DNA of 64,000 nucleotides from assembly GCF_009720825.1 (NCBI RefSeq), contig NZ_WNKY01000032.1, forward strand, positions 1 to 64,000, given 5' to 3'. The notes beneath the pieces were generated by a model. It was not told where the DNA came from and ran no database searches. It saw only the letters and a list, made by a program, of their open reading frames with translations. The position numbers and the translations under genes were made by a program. Within the stretch, counting starts at the first letter, position 1. Each line of letters opens with the position of its first letter. Of this stretch, positions 52,098 through 60,900 are shown piece after piece. Source of the DNA: Duganella radicis. GTDB lineage: Bacteria > Pseudomonadota > Gammaproteobacteria > Burkholderiales > Burkholderiaceae_D.

Positions 52098-54322
52098 CAG
52101 AACTCCTTGCGTGCGGTGATACCGAAGTAACGCTCATCATCACGCGGCACGGCGCGGGTGACGTAGCCGGTCGAGGCGACCAGATTGGTGGCATACGATT
52201 TGTTGGCCAGGTTCTTGCCCACCAGCGCCACGCGCCAGCCGCCCACCGGCGACGACAACGCTATACCCGCGTTGACGACGCCATACGCGCCCTGAATCGC
52301 ATCAGCGGACTGGAACAAGTCATACTGCGTCTTGGCCTGCCAGCTGTAGTCGGCCGACAGGTCGACGATCAGGCCATTCTCCAGCGGCAGCGCGTAGTTG
52401 GCGCGGGTGAAGGACTTCCACTTCGGCGAGAACGGCAGCGGCTTGCCATTCAGGTTGCACGATGCGGCGGCGGCCGGCGGGCAGTTGAAGTTGTCGATGG
52501 TGGCGTCGGTATAGGCCAGCGATGCGCTCAGCGTCAGCGCGCGGGTTGGGCGCGCGTTCAGGTCCAGCTCCACGCCCTTGGTCGATACATCGCCAGCGTT
52601 GATCAGGCGCGTGACCACGGCGCCGGCCACGGTGTCGTAGAAGTTGGCCTGATAGTTCGCGTACCTGGTGTTGAACACGGCCAGATTGGCGGTCAGCTTG
52701 CGATCGAAGGCGCTGGCTTTCAGGCCCAGCTCAAAGGAATCCGAGGTCTCCGGCTTCAACGCCAGCGTGTCGCGATTCAGCATGTTGAAGAACACATTGT
52801 AGGCCGGGCCTTTGTAGCCACGCGAATAGGTGGCGTAAGCGTTCACGTCACGCGAGATGTCGTATTGCAGACCGACGCGGCCCGAATAGCCATCTTCATT
52901 GGTGGAGCCAGCGTTCTGCACGGCCGGCTGCACGCCGGGGAAGGCCACGGTCTGGGTGGAAACGCGCTTGTGATCGTAGGACAGTTCATCCTTGGTCCAG
53001 CGCGCGCCAGCGATGGCGCGCCACACTGGCGAGAAGTTCAGGGTGCTCTCGCCGAACAGCGAGTAGCTGTCGCTCTTCACGCCGTAATCCGCACGGCCCG
53101 AGTTGATGGCCGTGCCATTGTTGACGATGCGCTGATAGGTCTCGCGGTCCTTGCCGTGCAGGTAGTAGGCACCAACCACGTATTCCGCAAACTGCTCTTT
53201 CGGCGACGCGAGACGCAGCTCTTGCGACACTTGGCTGAAGTCCACCGTGCCGATATCGCGTGTGGCCGGGAAGGCAGCGGTAATGCGCGCCACTTCCGCC
53301 GCGTTGCCAATGGCCGAGGTGCTGGTGTACTGGGTGTTGTCCCAGTCGCGCACCGCCGTGATGGAGGTCAGCGTGTAGCCGTCGAAGCGGTAGTCCACTT
53401 GCGCCGACAAGCCTTTGTTCTTGTCGCGGATATCGCTCGGAATGTCGGCGTTGACCTGGCGGTTTTCCGGGCCGGCCACCACCGGCGCGATACCGGCATT
53501 GAACGCGGCCGACGTCGATTTGTAAGCGGTGAAAGTCGGTGAGGCATTTGAACGCAGATAGTCCGCGATCAGCGCGATATCCAGATTCTTGGCCGGCGTG
53601 ATATCAACGCGGGCACGCACGCCCTTGCGGTCGTAGCCATTCAGCTTGCCACCGCCGGCGTGGACGTTGTCGACATTGCCGTTAAAGTCCGCATACAAAC
53701 CGGTGACCGATGCCGCCACCACGCCCGGCTGGATCGCGCCCGACACGCCGGCGCGCACGCGCTTCTCATTGCCCTCGTAGTAGGCCGCATCCACGAAACC
53801 GGTCGTTTCCTGCGACGATTTGCGGCCGATCACATTCAGCACCCCGGACGAAGCGTTCTTGCCGAACAGCGTGCCCTGCGGGCCGCGCAGGATTTCAATG
53901 TGCTCGATATCCAGCAAATCCAGCGTGGCCTGGCCCGGACGCGCATATACCACGCCATCGATCACGGTCGATACGGTCGGCTCCACGCCCGGCGAGGTGG
54001 AGATGGTACCGATACCACGAACGAAGATGGTGGAATCCTTGTTGCCACCCTGCTGGCGGAAGGTCACGCTCGGCACTTCCTGCACGATGGTGTCGATGCT
54101 GGTGCGGTTGGCCTGCGTCAGCGCGTCGCCATCCAGCACCGACACCGCCACCGGCACCGATTGCAGCGAGGCGCTGCGGCGCGTGGCGCTGACCGTCACG
54201 CTGGGCACGGAGGCGCTGTCTTCGCGGTCCTTGATCGGCGTCGATTCGGCTTCCGCGTATGCCGCGTTCACCAACAGCGCGCCGATGGTCAGCGCGCCGA
54301 AAAGTTTGATGTTGTTCTTCAT
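52097..54322 (-). CDS. TonB-dependent outer-membrane receptor
   Basis: 741 residues. A signal peptide (MKNNIKLFGALTIGALLVNAAYA) precedes the plug domain (about 40-170: ASLQSVPVAVSVLDGDAL, FVRGIGTISTSPGVEPTV, ILRGPQGTLFGKNASSGVLN). The long beta-barrel that follows ends in the aromatic C-terminal residue Phe (TARKEF). It imports a bulky or scarce substrate across the outer membrane using TonB energy. It is first gene of an operon with a flavin monooxygenase and a hydrolase, and divergent from a LacI regulator, so the substrate is more likely an organic molecule than a siderophore. Confidence 0.93.
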   Translation of the reverse strand: MKNNIKLFGALTIGALLVNAAYAEAESTPIKDREDSASVPSVTVSATRRSASLQSVPVAVSVLDGDALTQANRTSIDTIVQEVPSVTFRQQGGNKDSTIFVRGIGTISTSPGVEPTVSTVIDGVVYARPGQATLDLLDIEHIEILRGPQGTLFGKNASSGVLNVIGRKSSQETTGFVDAAYYEGNEKRVRAGVSGAIQPGVVAASVTGLYADFNGNVDNVHAGGGKLNGYDRKGVRARVDITPAKNLDIALIADYLRSNASPTFTAYKSTSAAFNAGIAPVVAGPENRQVNADIPSDIRDKNKGLSAQVDYRFDGYTLTSITAVRDWDNTQYTSTSAIGNAAEVARITAAFPATRDIGTVDFSQVSQELRLASPKEQFAEYVVGAYYLHGKDRETYQRIVNNGTAINSGRADYGVKSDSYSLFGESTLNFSPVWRAIAGARWTKDELSYDHKRVSTQTVAFPGVQPAVQNAGSTNEDGYSGRVGLQYDISRDVNAYATYSRGYKGPAYNVFFNMLNRDTLALKPETSDSFELGLKASAFDRKLTANLAVFNTRYANYQANFYDTVAGAVVTRLINAGDVSTKGVELDLNARPTRALTLSASLAYTDATIDNFNCPPAAAASCNLNGKPLPFSPKWKSFTRANYALPLENGLIVDLSADYSWQAKTQYDLFQSADAIQGAYGVVNAGIALSSPVGGWRVALVGKNLANKSYATNLVASTGYVTRAVPRDDERYFGITARKEF

Positions 54323-54430
54323 TTCCTGATCCCTTGATTTGAAAGCGCCCGTTGCGCCATATACGGAAAACCTGCTTTCTTCATCGAAGAACCAGCTTAG
54401 TGCTCGGCAGGTCGTTCGCTAAAATAAAGT

Positions 54431-54442
54431 GGTACCGGTACC
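54431..54442. promoter_or_regulatory. Candidate LacI-family operator, perfect palindrome GGTACCGGTACC
   Basis: A 12-bp perfect palindrome with the central CG typical of LacI/GalR operators lies in the 201-bp gap between the divergent TonB-receptor and lacI-type genes. It is 82 bp before the regulator ATG and 109 bp from the receptor ATG, so a bound repressor could control both arms. No other gene is visible in the gap. Confidence 0.65.
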
Positions 54443-54523
54443 CTTTTTTTAGTGTCGCGGCGGGCCGGATTGAAGTCAAAGAATTAAAAAAATCATCGAT
54501 ATGTTTTTTCGGAATATGCGTCC

Positions 54524-55576
54524 ATGAACGAAGCAATAGCACCACGTAAGCGTCGCGGTTCGGGCCGCGCCACTATCCACGATGTGGCGCGGCTGGCGGG
54601 CGTCGGTTCGATTACCGTATCGCGCTATTTCACCGAGCCGGGGCGCGTGGCGGCCGAACGCAGCGCGCGCATAGCGGCGGCGGTGAAGGCGCTCGGTTAC
54701 GTACCGAACCTCGCCGCCAGCGGCCTCGCTTCCGCGCATGGCCGCGTGGTGGGCATGGTGATACCGAATATCTCCGGCCCCATCTTCGCCAACACCATCC
54801 AGACCTTCAGCGATACGCTGAACCGCCACGGCTACCAGTTGCTGCTGGCCTCCAGCTACTTCTCTGCGGCGAAGGAAGAAAGCGCGGTACGCGCCTTCCT
54901 CGGCTGGAAGCCTGCGGCGCTGGCGGTGGTGGGACGCTTCCACAATCGCGCCACGGAGAAACTGCTGTCCACGGCCGGCATACCGGTGGTGGAGACGTGG
55001 GACTACCAGCCTAAGCGCAAGCCGATACAAGTCGGCTACTCCAACAACGCGGTGGGCGAGCAGGCAGCGCGCTATTTGTACACCAAGGGTTACCGCCGCA
55101 TCGCCTTCGTGCAGAACAGCCTTGCAGGCGATTTGAGCGCGATGGACCGCAGCGATGGCTACGAGGCGGTGATGCGCGAGCATGGCCTTGAACCGATCAT
55201 CTACGCGCCCACCGCCGAGGCGCCGTTCGACGCGGGCAAGCAGGCGATTGAGGCGCTGGCCTTGTCGCCGCCGCGCCGCGCGCGGCCGGTCGAGGCGATC
55301 ATCTTCGCCAACGACAATCTGGCTGCGGGCGCCTTGCTGGCGGGCCAGCGCGCGGGATTGAAGATACCGCGGCAGTGCGCCATTGTCGGCTTTGGCGACT
55401 ACGCATTCTCGCCGCTGCTGCTGCCCAGCCTCACCACCATCCGTCCGCCGGGACGCGAGATCGGCGAGATCGCCGCGCTGCGGATACTTGAACAACTGGG
55501 CGTTTTGCCCGCATCGGCACAGGATTCGCGTTTGAACCTGCTGGCCTGCGAATTGATAGAGCGCGAGAGCGCATAA
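54524..55576 (+). CDS. LacI-family transcriptional regulator
   Basis: 350 residues. The N-terminal LacI helix-turn-helix (residues 17-38, TIHDVARLAGVGSITVSRYF) and hinge region (VPNLAASGLAS) precede a periplasmic-binding-like effector domain (VVGMVIPNISGPIFANTIQT, RIAFVQNSL, IIFANDNLAAGALLAGQ). The closest style is the GntR/gluconate subgroup, but the effector is not readable. It is transcribed with the SsuA-like gene (5 bp gap) and divergent from the TonB-receptor operon. Confidence 0.92.
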   Translation: MNEAIAPRKRRGSGRATIHDVARLAGVGSITVSRYFTEPGRVAAERSARIAAAVKALGYVPNLAASGLASAHGRVVGMVIPNISGPIFANTIQTFSDTLNRHGYQLLLASSYFSAAKEESAVRAFLGWKPAALAVVGRFHNRATEKLLSTAGIPVVETWDYQPKRKPIQVGYSNNAVGEQAARYLYTKGYRRIAFVQNSLAGDLSAMDRSDGYEAVMREHGLEPIIYAPTAEAPFDAGKQAIEALALSPPRRARPVEAIIFANDNLAAGALLAGQRAGLKIPRQCAIVGFGDYAFSPLLLPSLTTIRPPGREIGEIAALRILEQLGVLPASAQDSRLNLLACELIERESA

Positions 55577-55584
55577 GGAAGATG

Positions 55585-56490
55585 ATGAAGAAATGGATTG
55601 TTGCGGTGTTGGCCCTGCCCTTGCTGGCGCAGGCGGCGGAAATCAAGATCGGCTATCAGAAAAGTGCTGGTTTGCTCAGCATGATGAAGACGCAGGGTGT
55701 GTCGCTGCCAGGCCATCAAATCAAATGGATTGAATTCCCGGCAGGGCCACAGATGCTGGAGGCGCTCAACGCGGGCAGTATCGATTTCGGCAGCACGGGC
55801 GCGCCACCGCCGGTGTTTGCGCAAGCGGGCGGCGTGGATTTGCTGTACGTGGGTGCGGAGCCGGCGCCGGTGAATAGCGAAGCCTTGTTTGTGCCGAAGG
55901 ATTCGCCGATTCGCACGGTGGCGGATTTGAGGGGCAAGCGGGTGGCGTTCCAGAAGGGCTCCGGTTCGCACTTCCTGTTGGCGTCCGCGCTGCAAAAAGC
56001 GGGACTGAAGTTCAGTGATATCACGCCGGTTTATCTGTCGCCCTCCGATGCGCGGGCGGCGTTTGTGGGCGGCGGCATTGATGCATGGGTGGTGTGGGAC
56101 CCGTACTTCGCTTCGGCACAGAAGGCCTATCAGGTGCGCGTGTTGAGCGATTACACCGGACTGCCGCTGGCTAACGGCTTCTATCTCGCCTCGCGCAAAT
56201 TCGCGGAGCAGTCGCCGCAGCTGGTGTCGGCCTTGCTGGAGCAGGTGAAACTGACCGGAAAATGGGCGACCGAACATCCGAAAGAAGTCAGCACCATCCT
56301 GACGCAGCAGACCGGCGTGCCGGCCGACATCGTGGCGACGTGGATGCAGCGCACGCGCTTCGGCGCCACGCCGGTGACGCCGGACATCGTCGCCAACCAG
56401 CAGCGCGTGGCCGACCTGTTCTACCAGCAGAAGCTGATCCCCAAAGCCGTCAACATCACCAGCCGCGTGTGGACCTGGCAGCCGAAGTAG
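55585..56490 (+). CDS. ssuA: SsuA-like aliphatic sulfonate periplasmic binding protein
   Basis: 301 residues with a signal peptide (MKKWIVAVLALPLLAQAAE). Family marks are IGYQKSAGLLSMMK, EFPAGPQMLEALNAGSIDFG, GRKVAF-like LRGKRVAFQKGSGSHFLL and GIDAWVVWDPYFA. SsuA proteins deliver alkanesulfonates, taurine-like or nitrate-like anions to an ABC importer. No ATPase or permease gene follows, so it must use a transporter encoded elsewhere. AAGGA fits the ATG at 55585 better than 55582. The symbol reflects family resemblance, not proven substrate. Confidence 0.88.
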   Translation: MKKWIVAVLALPLLAQAAEIKIGYQKSAGLLSMMKTQGVSLPGHQIKWIEFPAGPQMLEALNAGSIDFGSTGAPPPVFAQAGGVDLLYVGAEPAPVNSEALFVPKDSPIRTVADLRGKRVAFQKGSGSHFLLASALQKAGLKFSDITPVYLSPSDARAAFVGGGIDAWVVWDPYFASAQKAYQVRVLSDYTGLPLANGFYLASRKFAEQSPQLVSALLEQVKLTGKWATEHPKEVSTILTQQTGVPADIVATWMQRTRFGATPVTPDIVANQQRVADLFYQQKLIPKAVNITSRVWTWQPK

Positions 56491-56497
56491 CGCACGT

Positions 56498-56848
56498 TTG
56501 ACGCATCATAAGCCCTCCCTGACTGAGCCGCCCAACCCCAACCCCATCACCCGCGCCTGCCAGCAACTCACGCAGTTGTGGTGGCACACCCGCTGCGATC
56601 CCGCCGCCACGTTCATTTCGGATTTTGTACAACGAGAGATCAAGGATGGTGATCCATTACGTGCAATGCGGCGTATGGCCGCCGTTCAGAATTTGGTCTC
56701 GCTGCAAGAGAACGATGAAGTTGAAAGTATGAAGGAACTCTTAATCTGCGGAGGAGGTCTAACCGCAAAGGCTCACTTGGTGACACCTTTTGAACTAATG
56801 GAGAATAGCTATGAAACTCTTTGGCGTCGAAATTCCAGCCGATATTGA
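56498..56848 (+). CDS. Doubtful hypothetical ORF
   Basis: 116 codons from a TTG at 56498, overlapping the next small gene by 38 bp. The first half is Pro/Asn-rich, and the second half (LVSLQENDEVESMKELLICG) looks soluble. There is no recognisable family and no clear ribosome site. The region from about 56630 is lower in GC than its surroundings, consistent with recently acquired or degenerating DNA. Confidence 0.3.
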   Translation: MTHHKPSLTEPPNPNPITRACQQLTQLWWHTRCDPAATFISDFVQREIKDGDPLRAMRRMAAVQNLVSLQENDEVESMKELLICGGGLTAKAHLVTPFELMENSYETLWRRNSSRY

Positions 56849-57101
56849 AATACCGGAGATAGATCCCGCGAGCAAAGCAGAACTCGACGAAATGCGCGCA
56901 ACGGGCATCCGTGAACGCGAAGAAAGAGAGCGACTTCGAAAGGATCCGCGTTTCGCCTGTTTCGAGGCAACCGTGAAGAGGACTCCGCTTTCTCTGCATG
57001 CAGGTAAGCCGTACAAATTCGACGTGGAAAAATTGCGCCTGCTATCGCCGTGGGCGCGGGCGCGAATCTTATATGGATGGCGTGACCACCTGACGGATTA
57101 G
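56811..57101 (+). CDS. Hypothetical protein
   Basis: 96 residues starting MKLFGVEIPADIEIPEIDP, with a charged helix (LDEMRATGIREREERERLRK) and a C-terminal LLSPWARARILYGWRDH. A GGAGAATAGCT site precedes the ATG, so it is probably expressed. I do not recognise the family; there is no signal peptide or membrane helix. Its stop overlaps the DUF971 stop by four bases tail to tail, marking the right edge of the accessory block. Confidence 0.6.
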   Translation: MKLFGVEIPADIEIPEIDPASKAELDEMRATGIREREERERLRKDPRFACFEATVKRTPLSLHAGKPYKFDVEKLRLLSPWARARILYGWRDHLTD

Positions 57102-57538
57102 TGTTTGCAGCCGCTGCCGCAACCGCCGCCGCCATGCTGGTGCGTCGACGGGCCGGTCAGGGAGACGCCGGTCTCGCGGCCGCTGTCGCCTTCAAAGCCG
57201 GAAGCGTGCAGGCGGTCCAGATAGGTCGCCCACAAGGCCTCTTGCTGGCTGCCCAGCTTGTACAGGTATTCCCACGTGAAGATGCCGGTGTTGTGGCCAT
57301 CGCTGAAGGTTGGCTGCACCGCGTAGTTGCCCACCGGCTCGATGCCGGCGATACCCACCTCGCGCTTGCCCACTTGCAGAACTTCCTGCCCCGGACCATG
57401 CCCCATCACTTCCGCCGACGGCGAATACACCCGCAACAGTTCAAACGGAATCGAGAACGACGCACCATCGTTGAACTCAATATCCAGCACGCGGGACTTG
57501 TTGTGGACCGTCAGGCCGGTAGGGACAGGCTTACTCAT
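57098..57538 (-). CDS. DUF971 domain protein
   Basis: 146 residues. The domain (LTVHNKSRVLDIEFNDGASF, IPFELLRVYSPSAEVMGHG, GIAGIEPVGNYAVQPTFSDG, GIFTWEYLYKLG) matches the N-terminal zinc domain of gamma-butyrobetaine hydroxylases, standing alone. The C-terminus ends in a His/Gly/Cys-rich tail (QHGGGGCGSGCKH) likely to bind metal. Function unknown, though in betaproteobacteria the gene is normally next to ubiE. It overlaps the HIT gene by four bases. Confidence 0.9.
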   Translation of the reverse strand: MSKPVPTGLTVHNKSRVLDIEFNDGASFSIPFELLRVYSPSAEVMGHGPGQEVLQVGKREVGIAGIEPVGNYAVQPTFSDGHNTGIFTWEYLYKLGSQQEALWATYLDRLHASGFEGDSGRETGVSLTGPSTHQHGGGGCGSGCKH

Positions 57539-57966
57539 AATGCTTTCACTTTCTCGACGATGGCTGCGTGCAGCGCCGGCAGCAGCGCGCGGCGCGCCGC
57601 CAGCACTTCCGCCGACGACGCGCGCTGCGCCACAGCCCAGGTCGGGTTGGGGAAATGCGCATCGTCGCGGTAACGCGGGATAACGTGCCAGTGCACGTGC
57701 GGCGTCATATTACCAAAACTGGCCAGATTCACCTTCTCCGGCGCCATCACCTCGCGCTGCGCCGATTCCACCGCCCACACCACGTCCATGATGCGCACGC
57801 GGTCTTCGGCCGGCAGATCGGTCATTTCCTTGACGTGGGCATTCCACACCACGCGCGTGAAACCCGGATACCCGGCCTCGTCCACAGCGACCACCGACAA
57901 ATGGTCATCGCCCCAGACTAACGCTGCCCCGGGGGCAGCGAGAAGGTTGCACAGATCGCAGGCCAT
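57535..57966 (-). CDS. HIT-family nucleotide hydrolase/transferase
   Basis: 143 residues. The histidine triad HVHWHVIPR has its His at 90, 92 and 94. The N-terminal CDLC pair may bind zinc. HIT proteins hydrolyse nucleoside phosphoramidates or AP4A-like dinucleotides. It starts two bases after the DUF3683 oxidoreductase stop and overlaps DUF971, so the three are one transcript. Confidence 0.92.
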   Translation of the reverse strand: MACDLCNLLAAPGAALVWGDDHLSVVAVDEAGYPGFTRVVWNAHVKEMTDLPAEDRVRIMDVVWAVESAQREVMAPEKVNLASFGNMTPHVHWHVIPRYRDDAHFPNPTWAVAQRASSAEVLAARRALLPALHAAIVEKVKAL

Positions 57967-57968
57967 GC

Positions 57969-60900
57969 TTACACCAGCACGCGTTCAATACCGCCATCGT
58001 TGGCGCGCTTCACATAGTCCGGCATCCAGTTCTCGCCCAGCAGATGCTTGGCGATCTCCACCACGATGTAGTCGGCGGTGGTGCCGGCGTCTTCGCTGTA
58101 GCGCGACACGCCGCCCAGGCAGGCCGGGCAGCTGGTCAGGATTTTCACTTCGCCGTCGAAGCCGTCGGCACGCAGTTTGTCCGCGCCCTTGATGACTTCC
58201 TCTTCCTTGCGGAAGCGCACCTGCGTCGAAATGTCCGGACGCGCCACCATCAAGGTGCCCGAGTCGCCGCAGCAGCGGTCGTTCTTCTCGATCTTGACGT
58301 TGTCGTGGGTCGTGATCAGGCCGTTGACGGTCTTGGTCGCTTCCTGCAACTTCATCGGCGTGTGGCAAGGCTCGTGGTACATATAACGGGTACCGGTCAC
58401 GCCTTCCAGCTTCACGCCCTTCTCCAGCAGATACTCGTGAATATCCATGATGCGGCAACCCGGGAAGATCTTCTCGAACTCATAGGTCGCCAGCTGGTCG
58501 TAGCAAGTGCCGCACGACACCAGCACGGTCTTGATGTCCAGATAGTTGAGCGTGTTGGCCATGCGGTGGAACAGCACGCGGTTATCGGTCATCATCTTGT
58601 CGGCCTTGTCGTACTGGCCCGAGCCGCGCTGCGGATAACCGCAGCACAGATAGCCCGGCGGCAGCACGGTCTGCACGCCCACTTCCCACAGCATGGCTTG
58701 CGTCGCCAGGCCAACCTGCGAGAACAGACGCTCCGAACCACAGCCCGGGAAGTAGAACACCGCTTCCGTATCGGCATTGGTGGTCTTCGGATTGCGGATG
58801 ATCGGGATGACCTTGTCGTCCTCGATATCCAGCAGCGCGCGCGCGGTTTTCTTCGGCAGATTGCCCGGCATCTTCTTGTTGATGAAGTGGATCACCTGCT
58901 CGCGCACCGGCGGCTTGCCCACGGTTGGCGGCGGCGCCTTGGTCTGCTTCCTGGCGAATTTCTTTAGGATGTCATTACCCAGGCGCTGGGCCTTGTAGCC
59001 GAGACCGACCATCGCCGCGCGGGTGGCGTTGATGGTGGCGGGATCGGTGGCGTTCAGGTAGAACATGGCCGCCGCCTTGCCCGGATTGAAGGTCTTCTTA
59101 TCCATCTTGCGCAGCAGGTTGCGCATGTTCATCGACACGTCGCCGAAGTCGATGTTGACCGGGCATGGCGTCACGCATTTATGGCAGACCGTGCAGTGGT
59201 CAGCCACGTCTTCAAATTCTTCCCAATGCTTGATCGAGATGCCGCGGCGGGTCTGCTCTTCGTACAGGAAGGCCTCGATCAGCGACGACGTCGCCAGGAT
59301 CTTGTCGCGCGGCGAGTACAGCAGGTTGGCACGCGGCACGTGGGTCGAGCACACCGGCTTGCACTTGCCGCAGCGCAGGCAATCCTTGACGCTGTTGGCG
59401 ATCGCGCCGATATCGCTCTGCTGCATGATCAGCGACTCGTGGCCCATCAGGCCGAACGACGGCGTGTAGGCGTTGCGCAGGTCGGCTTCCATGCCCGGCG
59501 TGTTGAGCAGCTTGCCCTTGTTGAAGCGGCCTTCCGGATCGACGCGCTGCTTGTACGCGCGGAACGGGCCGATCTCGTCCTCTTGCAGGAACTCCAGCTT
59601 GGTGATGCCGATGCCGTGCTCACCCGAGATCACGCCGTTCAGCGACCGGGCCAGCGTCATGATGCGCGCCACGGCCTGGTGCGCCAGTTGCAGCATCTCG
59701 TAGTGGTCCGAGTTGACCGGCAGGTTGGTGTGGACGTTGCCGTCGCCGGCGTGCATGTGCAGCGCCACGAACACGCGGCCGCGCAACACGCGCTTGTGGA
59801 TGGCGGTGCACTCGTCGAGGATCAGCTTGTAGGCGGCGCCGTTGAAAATCTGGCGCAGCTGGGCGCGGATTTCCTGCTTCCACGTGACGCGGATGGTGCG
59901 GTCCTGGACCACGTCGAACAGGGTGGCGTCCGGCTGGGTCTTCAGGCGTTCTTCGAACACCGGCAGCAGACGGTCGAGACCGTGCGCGGCCAGTTCGCCG
60001 GTGATGCCGGCCAGTGGCTTGTCCAGCTCGGCCAGCAGATAGGTCCAGCGCGCGTGCACCTGCGACAGCAGGGCTTGCGCTTGCTGCTGGCGGTCGCCCA
60101 GCATCTCGGCGTCGCCCACACTGTCGTCGGCGTCGTCGCTCTTGCCGATCGGCAGATTGCCGGCGGCGAAGAAGTCCTGCAACTCGTCCACCAGTTGCAG
60201 CTTGTTCTTGATCGACAGTTCGATGTTGATGCGCTCGATGCCGTCGGTGTACTCGCCCATGCGGTTCAGCGGGATCACCACGTCTTCGTTGATCTTGAAG
60301 GCGTTGGTGTGCTTGGCGATGGCGGCGGTACGGGCGCGGTCCAGCCAGAATTTCTTGCGGGTTTCCGGGCTGACGGCGATGAAGCCCTCGCCGACGCGGG
60401 TATTGGCCAGACGCACCACTTCCGAAGCGGCTTGCGCGACGGCGTTTTCATCGTCGCCGACGATGTCGCCGAACAGCGCCATCTTCGGCAGCACGCCGCG
60501 TTTCGATTTGGTGGCGTAGCCAACCGCGCGCAGGTAGCGCTCATCCAGGTGCTCCAGGCCGGCCAGGCGCAGGGTCGAGAATTCGGCGCCCTTGGCAGGC
60601 AGGCCGTCGAGGTAGTCCTTGATTTCCACGATCGACGGAATCGCGTCACGCGCCTGGCCGAAGAACTCCAGGCAGACGGTGCGGGTGAACTTCGGCATCT
60701 TGTGCAGAATCCAGCGCGCCGAAGTGATCAGGCCGTCGGTGCCCTCCTTCTGGATGCCCGGCAGGCCGGCCAGGAATTTGTCGGTCACGTCCTTGCCCAG
60801 GCCTTCCTTGCGGAACACGCGGCCGGCGATTTCCAGGATCTCGGTCCGGAACGGCGCGCCCTTGGCTTCGCCCTTGGCAGTCGGATGGGTCCACTCCAGC

